In this document: piece after piece, positions 16,408 through 26,961 of the stretch
Numbering within the stretch: position 1 is the first letter of the stretch
How the letters are laid out: every line of letters begins with the position of its first letter
Source: Streptomyces sp. NBC_00094
GTDB lineage: Bacteria; Actinomycetota; Actinomycetes; Streptomycetales; Streptomycetaceae
Assembly (NCBI RefSeq): GCF_026343125.1
Contig: NZ_JAPEMB010000001.1
Span: forward strand, 1,240,001 to 1,304,000
DNA length: 64,000 bases
Direction of reading: 5' to 3'
Translations under genes and position numbers: made by a program
Notes under the pieces: generated by a model
What the model saw: only the letters and a program-made list of their open reading frames with translations
The model's database searches: none
Told to the model about the DNA's origin: nothing

Positions 16408-17285
16408 CCGACCGTGCCGTCGCCGTGGTGCGTGCCGGGGCGCTGACCACCGTGCAGGACCTGGGGCGCCCGGGGTACGCGCATCTCGGCGTGCCCCGCT
16501 CCGGCGCCCTCGACCCGGGGGCCGTACGGCTCCTCAACCGGCTCGTCGGCAATTCCGGCGGCGCCGGGGTCCCGGAGGGGGCGGCGGTCCTGGAGACCAC
16601 CCTCGACGGATGCGCGCTGCGGCCCCGGTGCGCGGTCACCGTCTCCGTGGGCGGGGCGCCCTGCCCGGTCCGGGTGGACGGGCGCCCGGCGGCCTGGGGG
16701 ACGGTGATCCGGGTCGGGGCCGGATCCCTCCTGGAGGTCGGCGCGGCCGTCCGCGGGCTGCGCTCGTACGTGGCGTTCGGCGGCGGGATCGCGGTGGAAC
16801 CGGTCCTCGGCAGCCGCTCCACCGACCTGCTGTCCGGGCTCGGTCCGGCGCCGCTGTCGGAGGGCGCGGTGCTGCCGCTGGGAGCGGAGACGGCCGTACG
16901 GGGACCGGTCGACGCTCCCCCGTGGCCGGGTCCGCCGGACGAACTCGTCCTGCGGGTCCGCATGGGCCCCCGCGACGACTGGTTCACCGCCGGGGCGCTG
17001 CGCACGCTCTCCACGCGCGCGTACCGGGTGTCGTCGGCGAGCAACCGGATCGGGCTGCGGCTCGAAGGACCGGCCCTGGAGCGGGCCCTGCCGGGCGAGT
17101 TGGCGAGCGAGGGCATGGTCCTGGGCGCGGTCCAGGTACCGCCGGACGGGCGCCCGGTGGTCTTCCTCGCGGACCATCCCACGACCGGGGGCTACCCGGT
17201 GGTCGCGGTGGTCCGGGAGGCCGATCTGTGCGCGGCGGCGCAGGCCGTGCCGGGGACACCGGTGCGGTTCGTGCCGGTGCGCTGA
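16404..17285 (+). CDS. pxpC: 5-oxoprolinase subunit PxpC (KipA family)
   Basis: A 293-aa protein of the KipA/biotin-dependent carboxyltransferase-like family. Motifs are the N-terminal VQDLGRPGYAHLGVPRSGALD, YVAFGGGIAVEPVLGSRSTDL, and the C-terminal ILGAVQ-like GMVLGAVQVPPDGRPVVFLADHPTTGGYPVVAVV. It completes the PxpABC enzyme. It ends about 40 bp from the convergent, unrelated fused 5-oxoprolinase gene; a GGGGCC/GGCCCC hairpin lies between them. Confidence 0.94.
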   Translation: MTDRAVAVVRAGALTTVQDLGRPGYAHLGVPRSGALDPGAVRLLNRLVGNSGGAGVPEGAAVLETTLDGCALRPRCAVTVSVGGAPCPVRVDGRPAAWGTVIRVGAGSLLEVGAAVRGLRSYVAFGGGIAVEPVLGSRSTDLLSGLGPAPLSEGAVLPLGAETAVRGPVDAPPWPGPPDELVLRVRMGPRDDWFTAGALRTLSTRAYRVSSASNRIGLRLEGPALERALPGELASEGMVLGAVQVPPDGRPVVFLADHPTTGGYPVVAVVREADLCAAAQAVPGTPVRFVPVR

Positions 17286-17327
17286 GCGGGGGCCGCCGGG
17301 CCCCGGCGATGACCCGTCGGACAGGCC

Positions 17328-20300
17328 CTAGGTGGCCGGTGGCGGGCCGTAGCCTCCGCCGCCCGGGGTGCGGACGACCAGGACGTCGTCGGGGGCCATC
17401 TCGGTCGTGGCGGCGCCTCCGAGGTGCTCCACGGTGCCGTCGGCGCGTTCCACGAGGTTCTCGCCGAGGGCGCCCGGTTCGCCGCCGGCCATCCCGTACG
17501 GCGGGATCCGACGGTGACCGGTGAGGAGGGTCACCGTCATCGGCTCCAGGAACCGGATGCGCCGCTCCACGCCGTGGCCGCCGTGCCACCGGCCGCGCCC
17601 GCCGCCGTCCTCCCGTACCGCGAAGGCGTCGACCCGGACCGGGTGGCGCCACTCCAGGATCTCGGGGTCGGTGAGCCGGGAGTTGGTCATGTGGGTCTGG
17701 ACGGCGTCGGCGCCGTCGAAGCCGTCACCTGCGCCCGAACCGCTCGCGACCGTCTCGTAGTACTGCACGCGCGCGTTGCCGAAGGTGACGTTGTTCATGG
17801 TGCCGGAGCCCTCGGCCTGGACGCCGAGTGCCGCGTACAGCGCGCCCGTGACGGCCTGGGAGGTCTCGACGTTCCCCGCGACGGTGGCCGCCGGGTGGAC
17901 GGGCGCGAGCATGGAGCCGGGCGGGACGCGGACCTCCAGGGGTTCCAGGCAGCCGCTGTTGAGCGGGATGTCCTCGTCGACGAGGGTGCGGAAGACGTAC
18001 AGGACGGCGGCCATGACGACGGACGTGGGCGCGTTGGCGTTCCCGTCCAGCTGAGGTGAGGTGCCGGTGAAGTCGACGACGGCGGAGCGCCGTTCGCGGT
18101 CGACGCGGACCGCGACCCGGATGACCGCGCCGCCGTCGGTCTCGTAGCGGCAGGTGCCGTCGTCGAGGCGCTCGACGATCCGGCGCACGGACTCCTCGGC
18201 GTTGGCGCGGACGTGCCGCATGTAGGCCTGGACGACGTCGAGCCCGAACTCGTCGACCGTCCTGCGCAGTTCCTCGATGCCCTTCTCGTTGGCGGCGATC
18301 TGGGCGCGCAGGTCGGCGAGGTTGGTGTCGGGGTCGCGGGAGGGGTGGCGGGCGCCGGTGAGCAGGTCCCGGGTCTCGGCCTCGCGCAGCCGTCCGTCCC
18401 GGACGAGCAGCCAGTTGTCGAAGAGGACGCCCTCCTCCTCGATGGTGCGGCTGAAGGCGGGCATGGAGCCTGGGGTGATGCCGCCGATCTCGGCGTGGTG
18501 GCCGCGGGAGGCCACCAGGAAGCGGAGTTCGCGTCCTGGACCGGCGGTGCGGCCCGTGCCGCCGCCCGTGCCTCCCTGGCCGCCCTCGTCGCTCTCGTCG
18601 CTCTCGTCGCTCTCGTCGCCGAAGACCGGGGTCACGACGGTGACGTCGGGCAGATGGGTGCCGCCGTGGAACGGGTCGTTGATCGCGACCACGTCCCCTG
18701 GCCGCAGGTCGTCCCCGCGCCGCCGCAGCACCTCCTTGATGGACTCGCCCATGGAGCCGAGGTGGACGGGGATGTGGGGCGCGTTGGCGATGAGGTTGCC
18801 CTCGGCGTCGAAGAGCGCGCAGGAGAAGTCGAGGCGTTCCTTGATGTTGACCGAGTGGGCGGTGTTCTCCAGGCGGACGCCCATCTGCTCGGCGATGGCC
18901 ATGAAGAGGTTGTTGAAGACCTCCAGGAGGACGGGGTCCACGTCCGTCCCTGCGGCCACGCGCACGGGCCGTGGGGTGACCCGGTGCAGGAGGAGGTGTC
19001 CTCCGTCGGTCGCGGTGGCCCGCCAGCCGGTGTCGACGACGGTCGTGGCGTCGTCCTCGGCGAGGAGGGCCGGCCCGTCGACGGTGTCGCCCGGCCGCAG
19101 GTCCTCGCGCCGGTGCAGCGGGGTGTCGTGGGGCATGCCTCCGCTGTGCATCCGGACGGTCGCCCGGGGCGTGAGGGGGCCCGTCCGCTCGCCGGTGTCG
19201 ACGCGGACCGGTCCGTGCGGGCCCGCGCGGCCGACGGCCTCCACGGAGACGGTCTCGACGACGAGCGGCTTCTCCATGGTGAACGCGTACCGCGCCCGAT
19301 GGACGGCTGTGAATGCTGTTTTCATCGATTCCGCCGGGGCGAGGTCGACGGGAAGGCTCGCGTCGGTCCCCGCGTACCGCAGGAACACGCGCGCGTTGGT
19401 GGCGATCGCCTCGTCAGGCAGCCCGTCGGCGCGCAACTCCTCTCGGGTCCGTTCGGCCAGTTCGGCGCAGAGGTCCGTCACGCGCGCGAGGGCACCGGGG
19501 GCGTCGAGCTCGGCCTCGACGGACCGCTCCCGCATCGCGGTGGCGTCGGCGAGACCGATGCCGTACGCGGAGAGCACGCCGGCCAGCGGGGGTACGAGGA
19601 CGGTGTCGACGCCCAGGGCGTCGGCGACGGCGCAGGCGTGCTGGCCGCCGGCGCCGCCGAAGCTGGTGAGGGCGTACCGGGTGACGTCGTGGCCGCGCTG
19701 GACGGAGATCTTCTTCACGGCGTTGGCCATGTTGAGGACGGCGATCTCCAGGAAGCCCGCGGCGACCTCCTCCGGGGTCCGGCCCCCGCCGATCTCCTCG
19801 GCGAGGGCAGTGAACCGCTCCCGTACGACCTCGGTGTCCAGGGGCAGGTCGCCGGTCTCGCCGAACACGGCGGGGAAGTGGGCGGGCTGGACGCGGCCGA
19901 GCATCACGTTGGCGTCCGTGACGGTGAGTGGGCCGCCGCGGCGGTAACAGGCGGGGCCGGGGACGGCGCCCGCCGAGTCGGGGCCCACGCGGTAGCGGCG
20001 GCCGTCGTAGTGGAGGACGGAGCCGCCGCCCGCCGCGACGGTGTGGATGCTCATCATGGGTGCCCGCATCCGTACCCCGGCGACCTGTGTACCGAGTTCA
20101 CGCTCGAATTCGCCGGCGTAGTGCGACACGTCCGTGGACGTACCGCCCATGTCGAAGCCGATGACACGGTCGTGTCCGGCCTGCGCCGAGGTGCGGGCCA
20201 TGCCGACGACACCGCCTGCGGGTCCGGACAGGACGGCGTCCTTGCCGCGGAAGTGGGCCGCCTCGCGCAGGCCGCCGTTGGACTGCATGAACATGAGGCG

Positions 20301-20999
20301 GATTCCGGCGAGCTCGCGGGCGACCTCGTCGACGTACCGGCGCAGGATCGGCGAGAGGTAGGCGTCGACGACGGTGGTGTCCCCGCGCGGGATCAGCTTG
20401 ATGAGCGGGCTGACCTCGTGCGAGCAGCTGACCTGGGTGAAACCGGCGGCGCGGGCGGCCTCGGCGATCCGGGTCTCGTGGGCGGGGTGGCGGTAGCCGT
20501 GCAGCAGGACGACGGCGACGGAGCGGAACCCGTCACGATGGGCGGCGGCGAGGGCCTCGGCGACGACGGCCCCGTCCAGGGGGCGGACGACGTGGCCGTG
20601 GGCGTCGACGCGCTCCGGGACCTCGATCACGCGCGCGTACACCGCCTCGGGCAGCACGATGTGCCGGTCGAAGAGCCGGGGCCGGTTCTGGTAGGCGATG
20701 CGCAGCGCGTCGCGGAAGCCCTCGGTGACGAGGAGGACGGTCGGTTCGCCGCGTCGCTCCAGGAGGGCGTTGGTGGCGACGGTGGTGCCCATCTTGACGA
20801 CGGCGATCCGGTCGGCGGGCACCGGTTCGCCGGGGTCGAGGCCGAGGAGCGCCCGGATGCCGGCCACGGCGGCGTCCTGGTCGCGGGCGGGGTCGTGCGA
20901 GAGCATCTTGCGGGTGACGAGCCGTCCGTCGGGCCGCCGTCCGACGACGTCGGTGAAGGTGCCGCCCCGGTCGATCCAGAACTCCCAGCGCCCGTTCAT
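17328..20999 (-). CDS. Fused 5-oxoprolinase (HyuA-HyuB, OplA type)
   Basis: A 1223-aa single-chain ATP-dependent 5-oxoprolinase/hydantoinase. The N-terminal HyuA half shows the ASKHA nucleotide fold ([58 protein letters not shown]). The C-terminal HyuB half has [41 protein letters not shown] and the glycine-rich end [10 protein letters not shown]. Length fits the fused eukaryote-like form. A short acidic repeat ([11 protein letters not shown], from CTCGTCG repeats near 18586-18618) is inserted in the HyuB part before a Gly/Thr-rich loop. Its ATG overlaps the stop of the SGNH hydrolase gene. It is redundant in reaction with the adjacent PxpABC. Confidence 0.93.
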   Translation of the reverse strand: MNGRWEFWIDRGGTFTDVVGRRPDGRLVTRKMLSHDPARDQDAAVAGIRALLGLDPGEPVPADRIAVVKMGTTVATNALLERRGEPTVLLVTEGFRDALRIAYQNRPRLFDRHIVLPEAVYARVIEVPERVDAHGHVVRPLDGAVVAEALAAAHRDGFRSVAVVLLHGYRHPAHETRIAEAARAAGFTQVSCSHEVSPLIKLIPRGDTTVVDAYLSPILRRYVDEVARELAGIRLMFMQSNGGLREAAHFRGKDAVLSGPAGGVVGMARTSAQAGHDRVIGFDMGGTSTDVSHYAGEFERELGTQVAGVRMRAPMMSIHTVAAGGGSVLHYDGRRYRVGPDSAGAVPGPACYRRGGPLTVTDANVMLGRVQPAHFPAVFGETGDLPLDTEVVRERFTALAEEIGGGRTPEEVAAGFLEIAVLNMANAVKKISVQRGHDVTRYALTSFGGAGGQHACAVADALGVDTVLVPPLAGVLSAYGIGLADATAMRERSVEAELDAPGALARVTDLCAELAERTREELRADGLPDEAIATNARVFLRYAGTDASLPVDLAPAESMKTAFTAVHRARYAFTMEKPLVVETVSVEAVGRAGPHGPVRVDTGERTGPLTPRATVRMHSGGMPHDTPLHRREDLRPGDTVDGPALLAEDDATTVVDTGWRATATDGGHLLLHRVTPRPVRVAAGTDVDPVLLEVFNNLFMAIAEQMGVRLENTAHSVNIKERLDFSCALFDAEGNLIANAPHIPVHLGSMGESIKEVLRRRGDDLRPGDVVAINDPFHGGTHLPDVTVVTPVFGDESDESDESDEGGQGGTGGGTGRTAGPGRELRFLVASRGHHAEIGGITPGSMPAFSRTIEEEGVLFDNWLLVRDGRLREAETRDLLTGARHPSRDPDTNLADLRAQIAANEKGIEELRRTVDEFGLDVVQAYMRHVRANAEESVRRIVERLDDGTCRYETDGGAVIRVAVRVDRERRSAVVDFTGTSPQLDGNANAPTSVVMAAVLYVFRTLVDEDIPLNSGCLEPLEVRVPPGSMLAPVHPAATVAGNVETSQAVTGALYAALGVQAEGSGTMNNVTFGNARVQYYETVASGSGAGDGFDGADAVQTHMTNSRLTDPEILEWRHPVRVDAFAVREDGGGRGRWHGGHGVERRIRFLEPMTVTLLTGHRRIPPYGMAGGEPGALGENLVERADGTVEHLGGAATTEMAPDDVLVVRTPGGGGYGPPPAT

Positions 21000-21886
21000 C
21001 CCCCCATTGTCGCCGTGAGCGCGGCCGCGAGGGCGGCGTCCGCGCGCGCGTCGAGGGGTGCGGTGCCGGTGCCGTCGGCCCAGTGGCGCAGTTCGGCGCC
21101 GGCGAGCAGGAGGAGCTGCGGGAGCAGGTCGCGGCTGCGGCGCAGGACCCATCCGGTGCCCGCGGTGGCCAGCCAGAGCAGGGCCTCCGACCGGGTCGGC
21201 GGCGGCTGTACGGGCTCCCGCGCGGGCGGTGCGCCGTGGGCGAGCCCCCGGGCGGCGAGGAGCCGGTGGAAGTCGGCGGCGACGGCACGGTGACCACGCT
21301 CTCCCGGGTGGAGCCGGTCGGCGCTCCACAGGCCACGGTCCTCGGTCCAGCGGTCGTCGGCGAGGTGCAGATGAACCGCGCCGTACCGGTCGGACAGGGC
21401 GTGGACGACGGTGTTGACGGAGCGCTGGCGGCGGGCGAGCGGGCGGGCCAGGGGCGGCGGCAGGCCGAGCATCCGCCCGGGGTCGGGCAGACAGGCGGTC
21501 AGGAGTACGGCTCCGGTGGCGTCGAGGTCCGTGAGGACCCGGTCGAGGCGGTGGGCGAGGAGCCGGATGTCGAAGGTGTGGCGCAGGGTGTCGTTGACCC
21601 CGACGACGACGGAGGCGAGGTGCGGCCGGAAGGCGAGGGCCCTGGGTGTCTGCCGGTCGGCGACGTCCCGGCTGAGGGCGCCGGCGACGGCGAGGTTCAG
21701 GAGCGCCGTCCCGCGCCCCTCGGCCGCGAGCCCGTCGGCGAGCAGCGGCGCCCACCCGCGCCAGGCGCCGGCGACCCGGTCGCCGACGCCCTCGCTGAAC
21801 GAGTCGCCGAGCACGGCGAACCGGAGGGGGCCGGTTCCGTCGGCCCCTTTCGGGGGAGCCGCCCGCTCCGGGGACTCCCTTGTCAT
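20996..21886 (-). CDS. SGNH/GDSL-type hydrolase
   Basis: A 296-aa esterase/lipase-like protein. The nucleophile block is [14 protein letters not shown] (GDS), the oxyanion block [11 protein letters not shown], then GVNDT and the C-terminal [19 protein letters not shown] with the catalytic Asp and His. No signal peptide is evident, so it probably acts in the cytoplasm. The start ATG follows GAGGAGG and overlaps the stop of the glycosyltransferase. Coupling with two glycosyltransferases suggests it edits acyl or acetyl groups on a glycolipid or glycan; the substrate is not readable. Confidence 0.9.
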   Translation of the reverse strand: MTRESPERAAPPKGADGTGPLRFAVLGDSFSEGVGDRVAGAWRGWAPLLADGLAAEGRGTALLNLAVAGALSRDVADRQTPRALAFRPHLASVVVGVNDTLRHTFDIRLLAHRLDRVLTDLDATGAVLLTACLPDPGRMLGLPPPLARPLARRQRSVNTVVHALSDRYGAVHLHLADDRWTEDRGLWSADRLHPGERGHRAVAADFHRLLAARGLAHGAPPAREPVQPPPTRSEALLWLATAGTGWVLRRSRDLLPQLLLLAGAELRHWADGTGTAPLDARADAALAAALTATMGG

Positions 21887-23187
21887 CGACGCGCCTCCTC
21901 GGGACGGGACGGAACGGCCTGCGCCTGCGCCTGCGCCTGCGCCTGCGCCTGCGCCTGCGCCTGCGCCTGCGCCTGCGACGGAACCGACGGCCAGGGATCG
22001 GGACACGGCTCCGGCCCCTCGACGGGCGACGGCAGCGCGTCGTGGGCGTGCAGGAAGGCCGCGACCGACCGGTCCCACGCGAAACCCTCCGCACGCGCGC
22101 GTGCCGCCGCGCGGCGGCACGCCTCGGGAACGGCCAGCACCCCCCGTACCGCCTCCGCGAAGGCCCCCGGGGTGTCGGCGGCAACGGCCCCGGCGGCCCC
22201 GACGACCTCCGGGAGCGCGGAGGAGGCGCTGACGACGACCGGGGTCCCGCAGGCGAGGGCCTCCAGGGCCGAGAGGCCGAAGGTCTCCGCCGGCCCCGGG
22301 GCGAGGCACACGTCGGCTGCCGCCTGGAGGTCCGCCAGGGCCTCCCGGTCGGCGACGTGCCCGAGGAACCGCACCGGGAGCCGCCGCTCGCGCGCCCGTC
22401 GCTCCAGGGCGCCCCGCAGGGGCCCGTCCCCCGCGACGACCAGCGCCGCCCGGACCCCGGCGGCCCGCAGCTCCGCGAGGGCGTCCAGGGCCGTACCGGG
22501 CCGCTTCTCGACGGAGAGGCGCGAGCACAGCACCAGGAGGACCCGCTCCCCGTCCGCGTACCGGGCGCGCAGCACGGTGCTGCGGCGGCCGGGTCTGCAG
22601 CGGTCCAGGTCGACGCCGAGCGGAGCCCGTACGACGTTGCGGGCACCGATCCGTACGAACTCGCGCTCCGCCCATTCCGTGGTGCAGACGATCCGGGCGA
22701 AGGCCCAGGCCGTCCGGCGGTTCAGCCGGTCCGCGGTACGGGCCGCGAGCGCGCCCGGAACGCCCCAGGTGCGCAGCACCCCGTCCGCCGTCTCGTGGGA
22801 GACCATCACCGACGGCACGCGGGCGCGGCGGGCCCACTCCCCCGTCCAGCGCAGGGTCGTGCGGTCCGAGACCTCGATCCGGTCGGGGGCGAGCTCGTCG
22901 AGGAGGCGGCGGACCCTGCCCCGGTCGGCGAGGACCCGGTAGCCGCCGGTCCCGGGCAGGACGGGACCCGGCAGGGTCACGACCCGGCCCTGCTCGGTGA
23001 GATGGTCGCTCGCGACGTCGCCGGGGACGACGAGGACGGGTTCGTGCCCGGCGGCGAGGTAGCCGCGGCCGAGCTGGTCGAGCGCGGTGCGCAGACCGCC
23101 GGAGGTGGGGGTCACGAAGTTGGCGAGCCGCACGATCCGCAGTCCGCCGCCCGCGGTCCTTCCCCGGGCGGTACGGGCGCCGTTCAC
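21883..23187 (-). CDS. Glycosyltransferase family 4 with C-terminal (QA)10 tail
   Basis: A 434-aa GT-B glycosyltransferase. The N-terminal acceptor domain starts after [21 protein letters not shown]. The C-terminal donor domain has [33 protein letters not shown] and the EX7E-type motif [20 protein letters not shown]. The GTG start overlaps the stop of the upstream mannosyltransferase-like gene. The last 60 residues are unlike the family: after PSVPS comes a run of ten Gln-Ala pairs coded by a perfect hexanucleotide repeat. Donor and acceptor sugars are unknown; the neighbour suggests mannose-containing glycolipid synthesis. Confidence 0.9.
   Translation of the reverse strand: MNGARTARGRTAGGGLRIVRLANFVTPTSGGLRTALDQLGRGYLAAGHEPVLVVPGDVASDHLTEQGRVVTLPGPVLPGTGGYRVLADRGRVRRLLDELAPDRIEVSDRTTLRWTGEWARRARVPSVMVSHETADGVLRTWGVPGALAARTADRLNRRTAWAFARIVCTTEWAEREFVRIGARNVVRAPLGVDLDRCRPGRRSTVLRARYADGERVLLVLCSRLSVEKRPGTALDALAELRAAGVRAALVVAGDGPLRGALERRARERRLPVRFLGHVADREALADLQAAADVCLAPGPAETFGLSALEALACGTPVVVSASSALPEVVGAAGAVAADTPGAFAEAVRGVLAVPEACRRAAARARAEGFAWDRSVAAFLHAHDALPSPVEGPEPCPDPWPSVPSQAQAQAQAQAQAQAQAQAQAVPSRPEEARR
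21917..21976 (-). repeat. Perfect hexanucleotide tandem repeat (10 x GCCTGC)
   Basis: Ten uninterrupted GCCTGC units coding a Gln-Ala run near the C-terminus of the glycosyltransferase. Units of six keep the frame, so copy-number change would only lengthen or shorten the tail. Confidence 0.95.
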
Positions 23188-24305
23188 GCGGCGACCGCCG
23201 TCCGGTCGCCCAGGACCTCCCGGTAGTGGCCGATCAGCTCGTCGCCGAGCGCCTCCCAGGTGCGGCCCTCGACGGCGGCCCGGCCGGCCAGGCCGTAGGC
23301 GGCGCGGACGTCCGGGGCGGCGGCGAGCCAGGCGACGGCCTCCCGCAGCGCGTCCGGGTCGCCGGGCGGTACGAGGAGCCCGGTGCGCCCGTGATCGACC
23401 AGGTCCAGGGGTCCGCCGGCGGCCGGGGCGATCACCGGGACCGCGCTCGCCATGGCCTCCTGGACCGTCTGGCAGAAGGTCTCGTGCGGACCGGTGTGGA
23501 CGAAGAGGTCGAGCGAGGCGAAGATCCGGGCCAGGTCGTCACCGGTGCGCCGGCCCAGGAACCGGGTCTCCGGGAGGGCGGCGCGCAGCGCGGGCTCGCT
23601 GGGCCCGTCGCCGACGACCACGGTCCGGACGCCGGGCAGCCCGCGGACCCCGGCGAGCAGGTCCACGCGCTTCTCCGGCGCGAGGCGGCCTATGTAGCCG
23701 ACGAGGAGCTCGCCGGCGGGGGCGAGTGCGCGGCGCAGGCCGGCGTCGCGCAGGTCGGGGCGGAAGCGGACGGTGTCCACGCCGCGCCCCCAGAGCCGGA
23801 CGCGGCCGATGCCGTGGGCCTCCAGGTCACGTACGGCGGCGGAGGACGGGGCGAGGGTGCGGTCGGCGGCGCCGTGGACGGCGCGGAGCCGGCGCCAGGC
23901 GGCGCCCTCGCCGGTTCCGACGTACGTACGGGCGTAGCCGGCGAGGTCCGTCTGGTAGACGGCGACGGCGGGGATGCCGAGCCGGGCGGCGGCCGTCATC
24001 CCGCGCACCCCGAGGACGAACGGTCCGGCGAGGTGGACGAGGTCGGCGCGGTGCGCGGCGATGGCGGCGGCGACCCGGCGGCTGGGCAGGGCGACCCGTA
24101 CCTGGGGATAGCCGGGCAGTGGCAGGGAGGGCACCCGGACGACGGCGCAGGGTGCGTCGGCGTCCGCGGCCGGGTCGGCGACGGCGGGGGCGATGACGAG
24201 CGGGGCGTGGCCCCGGCGGACGAGGTGGCGCGCGGTCTGCAGGGCGCAGTGCGCCACACCGTTGACATCGGGAGGGAAGGACTCTGTGACGATGACGACA
24301 CGCAT
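23184..24305 (-). CDS. GT-B glycosyltransferase, MgtA/PimB-like mannosyltransferase
   Basis: A 373-aa GT4 enzyme (MRVVIVTESFPPDVNGVA). It shows the N-terminal glycine-poor start typical of GDP-mannose-dependent alpha-mannosyltransferases, DLVHLAGPFVLGVRG and AVYQTDLAGYARTY, then the donor domain VGYIGRLAPEKRVDLL, VVVGDGPSEPALR and HETFCQTVQEAMASAVPVIAPAAGGPLDLV (EX7E motif). It opens a four-gene coupled operon. No ribosome binding site is visible before the ATG and no TANNNT box fits, so the start is somewhat uncertain. Mannosyl transfer is inferred from resemblance to MgtA/PimB-like enzymes. Confidence 0.88.
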   Translation of the reverse strand: MRVVIVTESFPPDVNGVAHCALQTARHLVRRGHAPLVIAPAVADPAADADAPCAVVRVPSLPLPGYPQVRVALPSRRVAAAIAAHRADLVHLAGPFVLGVRGMTAAARLGIPAVAVYQTDLAGYARTYVGTGEGAAWRRLRAVHGAADRTLAPSSAAVRDLEAHGIGRVRLWGRGVDTVRFRPDLRDAGLRRALAPAGELLVGYIGRLAPEKRVDLLAGVRGLPGVRTVVVGDGPSEPALRAALPETRFLGRRTGDDLARIFASLDLFVHTGPHETFCQTVQEAMASAVPVIAPAAGGPLDLVDHGRTGLLVPPGDPDALREAVAWLAAAPDVRAAYGLAGRAAVEGRTWEALGDELIGHYREVLGDRTAVAA

Positions 24306-24599
24306 ACGGGTGTTGTCGTCGTGCTTGGCGTGTACCCGCCGACGTCGATCTGGACGGCGGGGGAACGTCCCATGAGCGTTTCGCCGCGGGGACGGGCCGG
24401 CCGCCCGGGCGGGCGGTCGATCTGCCGGTCGCCGGGCCGGCCACCGGGTCGGCCACCGGAGGCACCCGTCCGGGCCACCGGACGCCCGGGGCGGGGCCAC
24501 GATCGGCGGGATCACCGCCGCAGGCCGCGCCGCCCCGGGGTCCGGGCAGTGGTCGGAACGGGCCGTCAGACCTGGGGAGGGGTCAGATCTGGGGCCGGT

Positions 24600-26015
24600 T
24601 CAGACCTGCAGGTCCGGGCCTATCCGGTTGCGCACCGCCGTCTGGACCTCGGCTTCCTCGGCCGGATCGGCGGCGAGTCGGCGGAGGCGGTCGGCGACCC
24701 GTACGTCGCCCGTCTCGGCGTGCAGGGCAGCCACCTCGCGGGTGGTCTCCTCGCAGTCCCAGAGGCATTCGACCGCGAACCCGGTCGCGAAGGTGGCGTC
24801 GGTGGCCGCGAGGGCGCGGGCCACGCGGCCGCGCAGCTGGGAGGAGGACGTCTCGCGATAGACGTGCCGGAGCACGGGGGCGGCGCAGGCGATGCCGAGG
24901 CGGCCCGCTCCGTCGACGAGGACGGCGAGCTCCGGGGCGTCGGGGCCCGCGGCGCGGACGGTCCCGCGCAGGGCTCCGAGGACGAGGCCGGCGTCCTCGG
25001 CCGTGCCGCGGCCCGCGAGGACCTCGGCGGCGGCCGTGCCGAGCTCGTCGGTGCGCCGGACCCACGCGCGGGCGCGGGCGACCGCGTCCTCGCCGCACAT
25101 GCGCCGGTAGGCGGCGACGGCCGCCTCGGCGACCGCACGGGAGGCGCCGTCGGCGGCGGCCTCCACGAGGTCGAGGACGGCGGGGTCCCGTGATTCGGCG
25201 AGGTGGTGGAGGGCGGCGCCGCGCGCCCCCTCCGAGCCGTTGCGGGCGGCGGCGAGGATCTCGGGGCGGTCCTCGGGGCCGGCGACGGCGGTCAGGCAGC
25301 GGGCGGCGGGACCGTACAACACGGCTCCGCGCTCGTACCCCTCCTGTGCCCAGTCGAGGACGGCCCGCACGCTCCAGCCGGGACGGGGCCCGGCGGGTCG
25401 CATCTGGCGCTGCCAGCGGTCGAAGGAGCCCTGTTCCTGGGCGGCCCTGACCCGGGCGCCGACGGCGTCCCGCTGGTCCTCGGCCCACAGCCGCCACGGC
25501 CGGGGCTCGAAGGCGTCGCGCACGACGCTCGCCAGCTCGGCGTCGCCCGCCGGGTCGGCCGGGAAACGGGCCAGCACGGGGAGGGCGAGCCCGCGGAGTC
25601 CGGCGTCGTCGTCACGGAGGGCCAGCTCGTCCAGGGCCCAGGCCCAGTTCGTGCCGGTCGCCGCGTAGCGCCGGAGCAGGAGCAGGGCGTCCTGGCGTCC
25701 GTAGGAGGCGAGGTGCCCGAGGACGGCGAGCGCGAGCCCGGTCCTGGACTCCTCGGTGTCGAGACGGTCCTCGGCACCGAAGAGATGCGCCTCGAGCACG
25801 TCCAGACCTCCGTGGAGGTCCAGGTAGAGACGGGCGTAGTAGAGGGAGCGGTTCTCGACGTGCCAGTCGTGGCGGGGGTCGTCGAGGACGCAGTGGTTGA
25901 GGGCCGCGAGGGCCTCGGCACGTGGCGCGGCGAGCGCGTGCAGGGTGCCGTCGCCGCGGCCCCTCTGCAGCAGACCGAGCAGGGTGCCGCTCGGCGCTAT
26001 GACTGGTTCGAACAT
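24600..26015 (-). CDS. HEAT-repeat-like helical protein
   Basis: A 471-aa, wholly alpha-helical, Ala/Leu/Arg-rich protein with degenerate repeats of helix pairs (ALHHLAESRDPAVLDLVEAAADGASRAVAEAAVAAYR, TAEDAGLVLGALRGTVRAAGPDAPELAVLV, RGRVARALAATDATFATGFAVECLWDCEETTREVAALHAETGD). This resembles HEAT/armadillo scaffolds that bind other proteins. No catalytic motif or membrane segment is seen. The ATG follows GAGG. It is transcribed alone, with about 290 bp free of genes on its downstream side. Specific role unknown. Confidence 0.8.
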   Translation of the reverse strand: MFEPVIAPSGTLLGLLQRGRGDGTLHALAAPRAEALAALNHCVLDDPRHDWHVENRSLYYARLYLDLHGGLDVLEAHLFGAEDRLDTEESRTGLALAVLGHLASYGRQDALLLLRRYAATGTNWAWALDELALRDDDAGLRGLALPVLARFPADPAGDAELASVVRDAFEPRPWRLWAEDQRDAVGARVRAAQEQGSFDRWQRQMRPAGPRPGWSVRAVLDWAQEGYERGAVLYGPAARCLTAVAGPEDRPEILAAARNGSEGARGAALHHLAESRDPAVLDLVEAAADGASRAVAEAAVAAYRRMCGEDAVARARAWVRRTDELGTAAAEVLAGRGTAEDAGLVLGALRGTVRAAGPDAPELAVLVDGAGRLGIACAAPVLRHVYRETSSSQLRGRVARALAATDATFATGFAVECLWDCEETTREVAALHAETGDVRVADRLRRLAADPAEEAEVQTAVRNRIGPDLQV

Positions 26016-26269
26016 GGAAGACGCCTCACATCAAGCTGTCGACACGACCGGGGGAGACCGGGATGACCCGGGTCAGGCGATACATCTCTGTACGCCTAGG
26101 CCGTGCGGCAACATGTCGGGCCGCTTGTCGTCCTGCGCTTGCCAGTGACCATCTTCCTCTGCCTCTCGTCGGTGGCCCGGTCCACCGGGCCCGACGTCAT
26201 GATGACCCACCCATTTCGCCACCGCGACCACATTTACGACCCTGCTCTCACCTGGGGTTCAGTGCCCGT

Positions 26270-26662
26270 TCACCGGGCGCTGAAGAGCTCCAGGAGATCG
26301 GTCTTGCCGAACATGCGGGCGGTGTCGACGGCGGACGGAGTCCCGGACTCCGGATTTGCGCCGCCGGCGAGCAGAGCGCGGATCACGGCGTCCTCGCCCT
26401 TGAAGACGGCGCCCGCGAGCGGGGTCTGGCCGCGGTCGTTTGCGCGGTCGGCGTCGGCACCGCGCTCCAGGAGGGCCGAGACCGCGGCGGCGTGGCCGTG
26501 GTAGGCGGCGAGCATGACGAGGGAGTCGCCCTTGTCGTTGGTGAGGTTCGCGGGGACGCCCGCGTCGACGTAGGCGGCCAGGGCCTCGGCGTCCCCCGTG
26601 CGCGCGAGGTCGAAGACCTTGGACGCCAGCTCGATGACCTCGGGGTCCGGAGTCTCGCTCAT
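26270..26662 (-). CDS. Ankyrin-repeat protein
   Basis: A 130-aa protein made of about three ankyrin repeats: DAEALAAYVDAGVPANLTNDKGDSLVMLAAYHGHAAAVSALLERGADADRANDRGQTPLAGAVFKGEDAVIRALLAGGANPE, then a capping helix. Ankyrin repeats bind partner proteins. No other domain is present. The ATG follows GGAGAAAGG. The partner is not apparent; flanking genes are not obviously related. Confidence 0.93.
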   Translation of the reverse strand: MSETPDPEVIELASKVFDLARTGDAEALAAYVDAGVPANLTNDKGDSLVMLAAYHGHAAAVSALLERGADADRANDRGQTPLAGAVFKGEDAVIRALLAGGANPESGTPSAVDTARMFGKTDLLELFSAR

Positions 26663-26961
26663 CGGGTGGGACCGCCTTTCTCCTGCAGTGTCGGCCTGCG
26701 CACGACAAGCGCGGCCGTACGAGTGAATCGACAGGGTACTGCCCGTTCGGTGACATGACCGCGCCCCACTGAGGCAAAGATCACCGCACCACGCCCTCGC
26801 TAGCGCACCGCGGGATTTTCGCCACCCGGCGGAGCATCCGCACTGCGCCGATCCAGTGAAATCATCCGAATTTCACCCCAATGCACCTTTAGTCACATAG
26901 ATACTTGCTGTGAACCTGGAAGGACTCATGGTGACTGTCCCCTCAACCAGGAGAACACCAA
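26663..26961. other. Intergenic region between divergent genes
   Basis: About 300 bp with comparatively low GC, especially 26800-26910. It must hold promoters for the ankyrin gene (minus) and the small membrane protein gene (plus). A TACCCT box on the minus strand near 26735 could be a -10 element, but a matching -35 is not clear. No coding signal is seen. Confidence 0.35.

Noticed and set aside
24306..24599. Possible gene or N-terminal extension upstream of the mannosyltransferase-like gene
   Set aside because: The open frame extends upstream but reads as Arg/Pro repeats with no recognisable protein features; the first methionine that fits the family is at 24305.
26893..26913. TCACA...TGTGA inverted repeat as a CRP site
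   Set aside because: The half-sites are in the opposite orientation and spacing to a CRP operator (TGTGA-N6-TCACA).
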